From JBICHM01 sp043101835 (GTDB lineage: Bacteria; Planctomycetota; Phycisphaerae; Phycisphaerales; UBA1924): 11,956 nucleotides of DNA. This document shows, one piece after another, positions 1-6,410 of the stretch (position 1 is the first letter of the stretch; the number at the start of each line of letters is the position of its first letter). The translations under genes and the position numbers were made by a program. The notes under the pieces were generated by a model, which worked only from the letters and a program-made list of their open reading frames with translations, was not told the origin of the DNA and did no database searches. The stretch covers positions 1-11,956 of the forward strand of contig JBICHM010000109.1 in assembly GCA_043101835.1 (NCBI GenBank). Direction: 5' to 3'.

Positions 1-10
1 GCTGAAAATC

Positions 11-105
11 GCGAGCGCAGCGAGCCTCCTCTTCCGCCTGCTCCCTCTCCCGCACCGCGGGAGAGGGCCGGGGTGAGGGTTGGAGGAGCGCGAGCGCAGC
101 GAGCC
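11..105. repeat. Palindrome bracketed by 16-bp direct repeats
   Basis: The 16-mer GCGAGCGCAGCGAGCC occurs at 11-26 and again at 90-105. Between the copies is a perfect 11-bp inverted repeat, CCCTCTCCCGC (43-53) and GCGGGAGAGGG (57-67), with a 3-nt loop, followed by a purine-rich CCGGGGTGAGGG tail. I see no convincing coding sequence here. The layout looks like an intergenic REP-like or miniature element, or a duplicated target flanking a small insert. From memory, GGGAGAGGGCCGGGGTGAGG-like sequences are common dispersed repeats in GC-rich bacteria. It could also act as a hairpin terminator for a gene left of the window, although no T-run is present. Confidence 0.55.
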
Positions 106-165
106 GCAGCGCCCTCCGTGCCTTCGTGCCTTCGTCCGGCCATGCCTCCCCCTACACTCCGCCCC

Positions 166-627
166 ATGCCCGAGACCCGACCCCATGTCCTCCTCTTCAC
201 CGACGGCGCCTGCTCCGGCAACCCCGGCCCCGGCGGCTGGGCCTACATCCTGCGCCACCCCGCCTCCGGCAGCGAACGCGAGGATTCCGGCGGCGAGAAG
301 CACACCACGAACAACCGCATGGAGCTGCTGGCCGTCATCAACGGCCTCCGCGCCCTGACCAGCCCCAGCCGCGTCGAGGTGTACTCCGACAGCCAGTATG
401 TCCTCAACGGCCTCAACGAGTGGATGGACAACTGGAAGAAGCGCGGCTGGAAGACCGCCAGCAAACAGCCGGTGAAGAACCAGGACCTCTGGGAAACGCT
501 CGACACCTTGCGCACGACGCACGCCCTGACCTACCACTGGATCAAGGGCCACAACGAGCACCCGGAGAACGAGCGCTGCGACAAGATGGCCGTGGCGGCG
601 CGGGACCGGGCGGCGAAGAGAAATTGA
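166..627 (+). CDS. rnhA: Ribonuclease HI
   Basis: This encodes a 153-residue cytoplasmic RNase HI, close to the 155 residues of the E. coli enzyme. It cleaves the RNA strand of RNA-DNA hybrids (R-loops, primer remnants) using two metal ions. The acidic catalytic residues sit in their usual contexts: Asp in FTDGACSGNPGPGGWAYIL near the N-terminus, Glu in NNRMELLAVI, Asp in VYSDSQYVLNGL, and the last Asp in HPENERCDKMA. The catalytic-loop His is in WIKGHNEHPENERCD. The frame is open upstream to 73, and there is another ATG at 142. I chose ATG 166 because homology starts at once after it, but no clear Shine-Dalgarno supports any of these starts. It is the only plus-strand gene and is convergent with its right-hand neighbour. 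Product certain; start moderately sure. Confidence 0.95.
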   Translation: MPETRPHVLLFTDGACSGNPGPGGWAYILRHPASGSEREDSGGEKHTTNNRMELLAVINGLRALTSPSRVEVYSDSQYVLNGLNEWMDNWKKRGWKTASKQPVKNQDLWETLDTLRTTHALTYHWIKGHNEHPENERCDKMAVAARDRAAKRN

Positions 628-640
628 TCACCCGTTTCAC

Positions 641-676
641 GGGCGCCACTGACAGCTTGCCTGCCAGTGCTACTCC
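641..676. repeat. CTTGC-loop palindromic element, copy 1
   Basis: This is a 9-bp stem, 647-655 (CACTGACAG) with 661-669 (CTGCCAGTG), with one A×C mismatch (652/664) and loop CTTGC. It starts 20 bp after rnhA ends. The flanks GGGCGCCAC and GTGCTACTC match those of copy 2 nearly base for base. The pair lies between convergent genes, so it may act as a bidirectional terminator or a REP-like element. No T-run follows the stem. Confidence 0.65.
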
Positions 677-694
677 GACTTCCCCAACTCCCAA

Positions 695-731
695 GGGTGC
701 CACGGGCGGCTTGCCCGCCCGTGCTATTCGG
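695..731. repeat. CTTGC-loop palindromic element, copy 2
   Basis: This is a perfect 9-bp stem, 701-709 (CACGGGCGG) with 715-723 (CCGCCCGTG), with the same CTTGC loop as copy 1. It is 54 bp from copy 1 in the same orientation. The inner stem is changed to all G-C pairs while pairing is kept. The stem abuts the TAG stop (724-726) of the minus-strand gene, so it lies directly in that gene's 3' end. It is either a terminator-like hairpin or a member of a dispersed palindrome family. Confidence 0.7.
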
Positions 732-1335
732 CCTTCCCCTTCTCTTCCGGCTCCTGCCACGACTTCACTACCTCCGTCGCCTCCTCAATCGCCGCGAGCA
801 TCGCTCGGATCGCATCGCGGAGCCGGCTGAACACTGCCACGGTCTCCGACGAGCCCTCGTCCACATCGAATGATGTTGATATCCCGATCGCCTCGTCGCC
901 ATCGGAGAGTTCGATGTCAGCACAGACCGCCGCCGCTCCGGCCCCAAGCAACCGATGGTCAATGGGCGAGAGCGCAACGACCTCGAAACCGCAAGCCTGA
1001 AGACCATCACCTTCCAGAAACGCGCGATCCGACCACTCGAACACGCGTAACGGATCGTCCACCGGTGGATCGTCTCGGTGCTCTTCCGCCGCTGATCCGG
1101 CGGCCTCGATTGCGTCAATGAACTTGTCGAGACCATCAGCGATCGCTCGATACGGCGCGCCGATGTCGCCGTGCCCGCGTGCATTCCCGATCGCGATGAC
1201 GCGACCATTGTTCGAGACAAGCAACTCGGCGTGGACGGTTCCCGAGTCGCGGCCGCTGTTGACGAACACTCTGGCCTCGAACGCCATGAGGCCGTGCTCG
1301 AACAGGAACGCCCGACTCGACCAGTCAAATCGCAT
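724..1335 (-). CDS. Two-domain repeat protein of unknown function
   Basis: I do not recognise this family. The 203-residue acidic protein has no signal peptide or membrane segment and is probably cytoplasmic. It contains two copies of a domain that also makes up most of the protein encoded upstream. Copy A is about residues 3-81, starting FDWSSRAF; copy B is about 99-189, starting FEWSDRAF. Each copy begins [FY]-[DE]-W-x-x-R-A-F followed by G-L. The middle looks β-rich (for example HAELLVSNNGRVIAIG), and each copy ends in an amphipathic helix such as FSRLRDAIRAMLAAIEEA. The frame is open upstream to a TTG at 1392. I prefer ATG 1335 because homology starts two residues later and because the other domain copy starts similarly. 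It overlaps the upstream gene by 11 bp in another frame, which suggests translational coupling or an old frameshift in one three-domain gene. It is convergent with rnhA. Confidence 0.72.
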   Translation of the reverse strand: MRFDWSSRAFLFEHGLMAFEARVFVNSGRDSGTVHAELLVSNNGRVIAIGNARGHGDIGAPYRAIADGLDKFIDAIEAAGSAAEEHRDDPPVDDPLRVFEWSDRAFLEGDGLQACGFEVVALSPIDHRLLGAGAAAVCADIELSDGDEAIGISTSFDVDEGSSETVAVFSRLRDAIRAMLAAIEEATEVVKSWQEPEEKGKAE

Positions 1336-1666
1336 CGGAAGATCCCGTGCTCGTTTGCCAATGCGGCGCTGCGTGGCCGATCGCCTCATCAACCTGGTCG
1401 ATCATCGCATTCAAGGCATCACGGAGCGCGACGAACGGCGCGAGCGCCGCGTCACGGTCGGCTGGCGAGCGGGCCTCGCCAAGCAATTGCACTGTGCCGT
1501 TCCCGCTGGTGATCTCCAGCGACATCGCGACACAGGCGGGACGGTCGCCGAATATGGAGTGGGTGTGCGGCCCCTCGGCAGACACGGCCAGCCAGAAGCT
1601 GGCGAGGCCGGTGTCCTCAAAGAACGCGCGCTCCTCCCACTCGTACAGCGTCTCCCCCATCTCCAT
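1325..1666 (-). CDS. Single-domain repeat protein of unknown function
   Basis: This is a 113-residue protein with no recognised family. Residues 8-98 form one copy of the domain found twice in the downstream overlapping gene. It opens YEWEERAFFEDTGL, has a β-rich middle (ACVAMSLEITSGNGTVQLLG) and closes with the helix FVALRDALNAMIDQVDEAI. ATG 1666 is supported by GGAG eight bases upstream; an in-frame ATG at 1660 is less well spaced. The last 11 bp (1325-1335) overlap the start of the next gene in a different frame. Its start lies 60 bp past the thyX stop, in the same direction, so the two domain genes may share the thyX transcript or begin a unit of their own. The coding call rests on the homology with the neighbour, not on any known family. 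Confidence 0.7.
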   Translation of the reverse strand: MEMGETLYEWEERAFFEDTGLASFWLAVSAEGPHTHSIFGDRPACVAMSLEITSGNGTVQLLGEARSPADRDAALAPFVALRDALNAMIDQVDEAIGHAAPHWQTSTGSSDAI

Positions 1667-1690
1667 CGGTCAGTCTCCATGCCGGCGCGG

Positions 1691-1712
1691 GCCGCGATCT
1701 TTCGATCGCGGC
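1691..1712 (-). terminator. GAAA-tetraloop hairpin downstream of thyX
   Basis: Read on the minus strand this is a perfect 9-bp stem GCCGCGATC / GATCGCGGC closed by a GAAA (GNRA-type) tetraloop, 13 nt after the thyX stop codon. It should be very stable. No U-run follows, so factor-independent termination is uncertain; an RNA 3'-end stabiliser or processing site fits as well. It lies between thyX and the repeat-domain genes. Confidence 0.5.
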
Positions 1713-1725
1713 TCGGACGAGGCCT

Positions 1726-2625
1726 TCAGAGCCCCAGCCGCTCTCGCTTCGCCGCCCACTCGGCCTGCTCGCGCTTGTTCGTCGTGTCGATCTCCGCCTT
1801 GCCCGCGCGCAGGGCCGCGATCTCCAGCCGCGTCAGGCGCACCGACTCCATCTCGTAATCGCGGAACGCCTCGACCGTCATCGGCACGATCGGCTCGATG
1901 AGTGCGAGCATGGCGCGCGCGTAGTCGCGGATCTCGGCCTGGGCATGCGCATCGATGCGCAGCGAGAGGAACCGCAGCGTGTTGTGCAGGTCGCACTTCC
2001 AGTACCACTCGGTGTAGGCGCTCTGCGGCAGCGCGATGCGGGCGAGCTCGCGCGCGACGCCGCGCTCGGTGAAGGAGAGGTACTCCTTGTACGCCTCTTC
2101 GGCGCGGTCGAGGTACGCGAGGAACTCCTCGGCCGTCGCGTCATCAACCGGCGTCTCGCCACCCTGCTTGTTCGTCGCGCTCTGCTGGCGGATCGACTCG
2201 CGGCTCGGCGCATAGAAGCGGTCCGGCACGATGCTGTAGCGCGCCGAGTACTCGTTCACATTCGCCGTGCGGTGCCGGATCCACTGGCGCGCGACGAAGA
2301 TCGGCATCGCGCAGTGGAACTTCAGCTCCACCATCTCGAAGGGCGTCGTGTGGCGGTGGCGCATGAGATAGCGGATGAGGCCCCGGTCCTCGCTGACCTT
2401 CTTGGTCCCCTGCCCGTACGACACGCGCGCCGCCTGCACAATCGCGCTGTCGCCCGTCTGCCCCTGCGGCGCCAGGCGCGGCATGCAATCCACCAGCGCG
2501 ATCAGCCCGTGCTCGTGGACCTTCACCTCGAGGCGCGCGGCGCCCCCCATGAGGTCCACCAAGGGCGCCTCCGGTTCAACCCGCTCCACCCGCACCGCTC
2601 CGTCGGTCATCGTCGCTCCATCCAT
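1726..2625 (-). CDS. thyX: FAD-dependent thymidylate synthase
   Basis: ThyX makes dTMP from dUMP using methylenetetrahydrofolate, with FADH2 as reductant. It replaces ThyA in many bacteria and acts as a cytosolic tetramer. The ThyX signature RHRTANVNEYSARYS is present, preceded by MPIFVARQWI. The RGLIRYLMRHRHTTPFEMVE block and the C-terminal CDLHNTLRFLSLRID block are also typical. From ATG 2625 the protein has 299 residues, a usual length for the long (alphaproteobacterial-like) form. The frame is open to 2823, but the extra N-terminal 66 residues show no conservation I recognise, and GAGGAGG lies just upstream of 2625. ATG 2610 is a possible alternative. The gene is separated from the MFS gene by a 249-bp structured spacer, so it probably has its own promoter there. 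No thyA is visible in the window. Confidence 0.96.
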   Translation of the reverse strand: MDGATMTDGAVRVERVEPEAPLVDLMGGAARLEVKVHEHGLIALVDCMPRLAPQGQTGDSAIVQAARVSYGQGTKKVSEDRGLIRYLMRHRHTTPFEMVELKFHCAMPIFVARQWIRHRTANVNEYSARYSIVPDRFYAPSRESIRQQSATNKQGGETPVDDATAEEFLAYLDRAEEAYKEYLSFTERGVARELARIALPQSAYTEWYWKCDLHNTLRFLSLRIDAHAQAEIRDYARAMLALIEPIVPMTVEAFRDYEMESVRLTRLEIAALRAGKAEIDTTNKREQAEWAAKRERLGL

Positions 2626-2636
2626 GGCGTTCGAGG

Positions 2637-2643
2637 CCTCCTC
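2637..2643 (-). promoter_or_regulatory. Ribosome binding site of thyX
   Basis: GAGGAGG on the minus strand is a strong Shine-Dalgarno, 11 nt before ATG 2625. It decides the thyX start against the longer open frame. The spacing is a little long, and the second ATG at 2610 has its own GGAG five bases upstream. Confidence 0.6.
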
Positions 2644-2730
2644 GGACGCATTATGCAGGGGTGAGCGACCGGCGCGAACCGCCCGCGCGCGGGATTCGCA
2701 AATGACAGGTCGCGCCAGGCAATCCACATG

Positions 2731-2750
2731 ATGCGCCAGCATGCGCCAGC
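2731..2750. repeat. Tandem 10-bp duplication
   Basis: Two exact head-to-tail copies of ATGCGCCAGC lie in the spacer upstream of thyX. They may be a slippage product or a two-site operator; nothing else in the sequence decides this. Confidence 0.5.
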
Positions 2751-2756
2751 AGGAAG

Positions 2757-2790
2757 CCGGATCTGACGAGGCTCTGCGAGGAAGATCCGG
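2757..2790. repeat. Inverted repeat in the thyX upstream spacer
   Basis: The arms CCGGATCT (2757-2764) and AGATCCGG (2783-2790) are perfect complements around an 18-nt loop. It is about 130 bp upstream of the thyX start. It could be a regulator-binding dyad or an RNA hairpin. No T-run accompanies it. Confidence 0.4.
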
Positions 2791-2816
2791 ATCCGTTCGC
2801 ACCGGCGTGGCCCGAT

Positions 2817-2844
2817 CCTGCACTTCGCTGAGCCTCAGTGCAGG
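2817..2844 (-). terminator. Possible terminator hairpin after the MFS gene
   Basis: The perfect 8-bp arms CCTGCACT (2817-2824) and AGTGCAGG (2837-2844) enclose a 12-nt loop. The hairpin begins 30 nt past the stop of the MFS gene, the last gene of the long minus-strand operon. There is no U-tract. GTGCAGG recurs at 2858-2864, 20 bp away, so an alternative pairing partner exists. Confidence 0.4.
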
Positions 2845-2874
2845 CTTCCGGGCCTCCGTGCAGGTTCCCGGCGC

Positions 2875-4266
2875 TCACCGCGCCCGCACCGACTCCCGCA
2901 GCAGCCGCCCCGACAAGGGCAGCGCCGACAGCCCGGCCAGCGCACTGAACCCCGCCACCACCCAGAAGCCGACCTCCAGGCCGTAGCCCAGGCCGTCCTC
3001 GGGGTCGAGCAGCCACTTGCACAGGAACAGGCCCCCCGCCGAAACCACCCACCCACAACCCATCAGCATGGCCCCAACGACGCCCGTCGCGTGGGGCAGC
3101 AGGCGCTGCGCCGCGCCGATGGCCGACGGGATCGCCGCGAAGTGCGAAAGCGAACTCAGGAACGCCAGCGCGAGCATCCACTCGTACCCGACGCCCGGCA
3201 TCGCGAGGATCACCGGCACGCCCACGAGCCCGGTCAGCACGATCGGCCACTTCTCGCGCCCGGCGCGCGTCATCGAGCCGAAGAGCAGCCCCGTCGCCGC
3301 CATGCCGAGCGTCGTCGCGGCGATCAGGTCGCTCGCCCGCGCGCTCGCGACATCCGGCTGCGCCGGCCAGCCCGCCTGGCCCCACAGCTTGTAGAGGTAG
3401 TACAGGCTCGTGTTCACCGTGAAGCGGCAGGCGTTCGAGACGAAGAGCAGCCCGACGGCGAACCAGCGCGATGCGTCGCTCGCCATTTCGTGCAGCGCCG
3501 CCTCCGCGCGAGCCGCGGCTTCCTCGGCGCGCCGACGCTTCGCCGGCGACGCCGTCCGGTGCGACACCTTCCGCACCATCACCCACATCACCAGCGCCAT
3601 CACGAGCCCGGGCACGATCATGACCGCCAGCCACTTCGCGTTGTACGCCGCGTTGATGCGGCTGGCGATCAGCGGCCCCGCGAACCCGCCGAGCATGCCC
3701 GCCGTGAAGAAGAGGCTCAATCCGAGCCCCGCGCCCGAGCGCGCCCACTTCACCTTCCCCATCACCTCGGTCCCGAGGCGGCCGGCGACGGCGGATGAGA
3801 TCGGGTGGTACACGCCGACGCCCGCCATGCCGATGACGGCGAGCACGATCAGCTGCCAGAGCGTCTCGGCCCAGCCGATCATGCTCAGGCACAGACACGC
3901 CGCGACGATGCCGAGCGGGCCGAACGCGCGGGTGTTGTACTTGTCGCCGAGCCAGGCGAAGAGCGGCTGGCTGACGCCGCTGATGACCGGGTTGATCGCC
4001 AGCACGAGCGCGATCTGCCCCTCGGGCAGCGCGAGGCGCGCCTGGATGCTCGCGGCGAGCGCGAAGAGAAAGAACGGATAGAGATCGAGGATGAAATGGC
4101 TGGCGAAGACGGTCCAGTACGCCGCGGTTGCGCGCGGTGTGGCGGACGTCTCTGTCTGCGCAGGCGCCGGCTGCTGCGCAACCGTGGCCGGCGTCTCGAC
4201 AACCTCGGGATGCGCGCCGACGGGTCGCATGAAGGGGCACAATAGGCCGACCCGGCCCCTCGACAC
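2875..4266 (-). CDS. MFS transporter, fosmidomycin-resistance-like
   Basis: This is a 463-residue inner-membrane protein of the major facilitator superfamily, predicted to have about 12 membrane helices in two halves. A charged cytoplasmic linker rich in Arg, Ala and Glu (about 231-268) joins the halves. The first helix region (ASHFILDLYPFFLFAL) and the loop after helix 2 (GDKYNTR) resemble the Fsr fosmidomycin-resistance branch. The substrate cannot be read from sequence; drug or small-metabolite efflux is the default guess. The first 45 or so residues are Pro/Ala/Thr-rich and soluble. The start is uncertain: GTG 4266 gives the full frame and ATG 4230 gives 451 residues, and neither has a good ribosome site. 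It follows the 275-residue gene by 38 bp and may be the last gene of the oxidase operon, though a separate promoter is not excluded. Confidence 0.85.
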   Translation of the reverse strand: MSRGRVGLLCPFMRPVGAHPEVVETPATVAQQPAPAQTETSATPRATAAYWTVFASHFILDLYPFFLFALAASIQARLALPEGQIALVLAINPVISGVSQPLFAWLGDKYNTRAFGPLGIVAACLCLSMIGWAETLWQLIVLAVIGMAGVGVYHPISSAVAGRLGTEVMGKVKWARSGAGLGLSLFFTAGMLGGFAGPLIASRINAAYNAKWLAVMIVPGLVMALVMWVMVRKVSHRTASPAKRRRAEEAAARAEAALHEMASDASRWFAVGLLFVSNACRFTVNTSLYYLYKLWGQAGWPAQPDVASARASDLIAATTLGMAATGLLFGSMTRAGREKWPIVLTGLVGVPVILAMPGVGYEWMLALAFLSSLSHFAAIPSAIGAAQRLLPHATGVVGAMLMGCGWVVSAGGLFLCKWLLDPEDGLGYGLEVGFWVVAGFSALAGLSALPLSGRLLRESVRAR

Positions 4267-4304
4267 TGTCGCGATCGTGCCTGCCGGGGGCCTTCAGGCG
4301 ATGC

Positions 4305-5132
4305 TCACGCCGGGGGCATCTTGTCCTCGCGCCGCACGAAGGAGGCCGAGAGGAAGAGCACGCCGACGATCAGGACGAGAAACGCGACGCCGGAGGCCGG
4401 CCATGTCCACCCCATGGCGTTGATGTCGTCGCGAACGCCGGCGTAGTTGGGGTACGAGATCGGCGAGGAGTTGCGCGCGGCGGGCGTGTGCAGGCCAGGG
4501 GTCACTTCCATCGCCGCGACAAACTGCCACGAGCTCGAGGGCAGACGCTTCAGCGCCTTGTACGAGCGATACCCCGCCTCGACGACCTCCTCGCCGTAGT
4601 AGGTGTAGGTGTACGGCTCGTCGAACCGCTCGAGGGCGCCCTCGGGCGTGAGGGTCCAGAAGAGGTACCGCCAGTCGCTCGTGTCGGCGACGCCCCAGGT
4701 CTCCGGATCGACCCGCGGCGCCGGCTGGCGCGCGACGGCGACAAGGCGCTCGGTGATCGTGCCGTCGGCGAGCCCTTTCTCAAGTTCGGGGATGTCTCCG
4801 GTCACCGGCGCCATCGCGAGCACCGCGAACCACGCCTTGTAGCGCCGCAGCCCGGGCAGGCCCGGCACGTTCTCGCCGCCGATGGGCACGGTGATCGCAT
4901 CATCACCCCACTCGAGACGGATCGCGTCGCCGACCTCCTCGACGCGTCCCTCGACGCCGCTGAAGTACTCGAAGGTGTCGGCGGACACGATGCGGACCGC
5001 CCATCGCTCGCTGCTGACCTGCTCGCGATGCGCGCCCACCTTGCGCGCCATCGCCGGCATGATGATCGCGACCGCCGCGACCGCGATCGCGGTCAGCAGC
5101 AGCCCGACTCGTCTGAGCATCGGATTCGACAT
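4305..5132 (-). CDS. Unassigned two-anchor membrane protein in the oxidase operon
   Basis: I do not recognise this 275-residue protein. It has an N-terminal hydrophobic segment (about 8-28), a roughly 215-residue domain probably outside the cytoplasm, and a C-terminal membrane helix (about 244-264) ending in a short charged tail. The middle is rich in Trp, Tyr and acidic residues (for example YTYTYYGEEVVEAGYRSYKA). It has only one His-rich-looking context and no Cys pair, so it is not an obvious metal carrier. ATG 5132 is supported by AGGAG nine bases upstream; a longer open frame runs to 5570 but overlaps coxD. It lies 50 bp after coxD in the same direction, which suggests a role in assembly or stability of the caa3 oxidase or ACIII. 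That role is inferred from position only. Confidence 0.82.
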   Translation of the reverse strand: MSNPMLRRVGLLLTAIAVAAVAIIMPAMARKVGAHREQVSSERWAVRIVSADTFEYFSGVEGRVEEVGDAIRLEWGDDAITVPIGGENVPGLPGLRRYKAWFAVLAMAPVTGDIPELEKGLADGTITERLVAVARQPAPRVDPETWGVADTSDWRYLFWTLTPEGALERFDEPYTYTYYGEEVVEAGYRSYKALKRLPSSSWQFVAAMEVTPGLHTPAARNSSPISYPNYAGVRDDINAMGWTWPASGVAFLVLIVGVLFLSASFVRREDKMPPA

Positions 5133-5182
5133 CGCGGCGGGCTCCTGTGCTCCGCCCCCGCCCGGGTCACACCGGCCTGTGA

Positions 5183-5632
5183 TCAGTGGTCGTCGCCGTG
5201 GCCGTGGCCGTCCGTCACCGGGTCGTAGCCGTGCTCGGCGATGTAGTTCTCGCGCGCCTGCGCCGCCATGGGCGGGTCGACCACCGTGCCGGAGCGAACC
5301 GGATCGACCCGATCGCGGCTGCCGAGGTCGATCACCGTGAACAGCATGAAGCAGCCCACCGCCAGCAGGCAATAGAAGAGAATCACCGTGTTGAATGGCT
5401 TGTCGTGCGCAAGGTGCATGAAGAATGCGCACACCAGCCCCGCCTTCACGCACGCGATCGCCAGCGCAAGCGCGAGGTTCAGCCCGCCGCCGAGATCGAT
5501 ACGCGAAGCGCCGACGGTCACCACCGTCAGGATCAGCAGCGTCACCAGCACGCCGGTGAGAAACTGCCACGAGGAAACGTGGTGCTTGTGTTCGTGATCG
5601 CCGTGTGCGGCGTGGCTTTCAATGGCGCTCAT
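5183..5632 (-). CDS. Cytochrome c oxidase subunit IV (caa3 type)
   Basis: This is a 149-residue small accessory subunit of the heme-copper oxidase. It has three predicted membrane helices (about 22-41, 52-75, 82-102). The segment KAGLVCAFFMHLAHDKPFN between helices 2 and 3 is the characteristic signature of the prokaryotic subunit IV (CtaF/CoxD) family. Both ends are unusually His-rich: eight of the first 18 residues mix His with Asp/Glu, and the tail ends in DGHGHGDDH. It follows coxC by 70 bp with only a weak ribosome site (GGAC region), and precedes the unassigned 275-residue gene. It has no catalytic cofactors and is thought to stabilise the complex. Confidence 0.9.
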   Translation of the reverse strand: MSAIESHAAHGDHEHKHHVSSWQFLTGVLVTLLILTVVTVGASRIDLGGGLNLALALAIACVKAGLVCAFFMHLAHDKPFNTVILFYCLLAVGCFMLFTVIDLGSRDRVDPVRSGTVVDPPMAAQARENYIAEHGYDPVTDGHGHGDDH

Positions 5633-5702
5633 GGCGTCGTCCGTTCTTGCAATCGTGTCGTGGTCATTGCGGTGAATCCGGCCTCAGGCGATGGCCCGGC
5701 GA

Positions 5703-6398
5703 TCACGGCACGAGGTACAGCAGCGGAAAAAGGAAGATCCAGATGAGGTCAACGATGTGCCAGTACAGGCCGACGTTCTCGACTGCCGTGTAGTGCTTCG
5801 GCCCGAAGTGCAGCCTATAGGCCCGCCACGCGAGCCAGAAGAGCAGCAGGACGCCGATCAGCACGTGCAGGCCGTGGATCGCCGTCGCGACCCAGTAGAC
5901 CGCGAGGAAGAGCGGGTCGTACGCGGACGGCTCGTGCGCCGGGCTTCCGGGGTAGGCGAAGTACCCGCCGGGCACCTCCCCCTTGGCCAGCTTCGGCGCG
6001 TACTCGAATACGAGCTTGACGACGAGGAACACGACGCCGCACAGGCCGCTGAAGATCAGATTGAACCGCAGCCACCCCTGCTGGTTGAGCTGCGCATTCC
6101 GAACGCTCATCGCCACGGTGAAGGAGGAGATGAGCAGGACGACCGTGTTCAGCGCGCCGATCTTCCAGTTCAGGTAGTAGCGCGACGCCTCAAAGAACGC
6201 CTCCGGGTGGAACATCCGGAGGATGAAATAGGCGCAGAACATCCCGCTGAAGAGCAGGATCTCGGTGGAGAGGAAGAGCCACATGCCGAGCTTCGCGGCC
6301 TGGAACTCGTCCTCGTTGTTGCGCCAGTGGGGCTGGTGCTTGTACCGCTCCCAGTGCGGGCGCGAGTCCACCTTCTGATCGGCGGGCAGGGTCGTCAT
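5703..6398 (-). CDS. coxC: Cytochrome c oxidase subunit III
   Basis: This is a 231-residue integral membrane subunit that packs against subunit I and supports sustained proton pumping. Five helices are predicted (about 36-60, 80-99, 112-132, 163-190, 208-230), the short bacterial caa3/SoxM form without the first two helices of the mitochondrial protein. The conserved Glu46 in FLSTEILLFSGMF, the HGLHVLIG motif (175-182) and the C-terminal YWHIVDLIWIFLFPLLYL are present. ATG 6398 lies 12 bp after the coxA stop, and the GAGG ribosome site overlaps that stop codon (TGAGGA), so the two genes are probably translationally coupled. The neighbours and length leave no real alternative. Confidence 0.95.
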   Translation of the reverse strand: MTTLPADQKVDSRPHWERYKHQPHWRNNEDEFQAAKLGMWLFLSTEILLFSGMFCAYFILRMFHPEAFFEASRYYLNWKIGALNTVVLLISSFTVAMSVRNAQLNQQGWLRFNLIFSGLCGVVFLVVKLVFEYAPKLAKGEVPGGYFAYPGSPAHEPSAYDPLFLAVYWVATAIHGLHVLIGVLLLFWLAWRAYRLHFGPKHYTAVENVGLYWHIVDLIWIFLFPLLYLVP

Positions 6399-6410
6399 CG
6401 CTGCGTGTCC

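Noticed and set aside
1118..1858. Plus-strand frame of 246 codons
   Set aside because: It crosses the two minus-strand repeat-domain genes and the 3' end of thyX. The minus-strand reading shows homologous domains and the plus-strand one shows nothing.
2626..2823. N-terminal extension of thyX by 66 residues
   Set aside because: The extension has no ThyX homology, covers the hairpins and tandem repeat of the spacer, and is made unnecessary by the strong ribosome site before 2625.
2651..4240. 529-codon minus-strand open frame over the MFS gene
   Set aside because: It is a shifted frame of the MFS gene, rich in Ala, Arg and Gly and with no hydrophobic helices. The other frame gives a clear transporter.
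4279..4299. GCCTG/CAGGC inverted repeat after the 275-residue gene
   Set aside because: Five base pairs with an 11-nt loop and no U-run; expected by chance in such GC-rich sequence.
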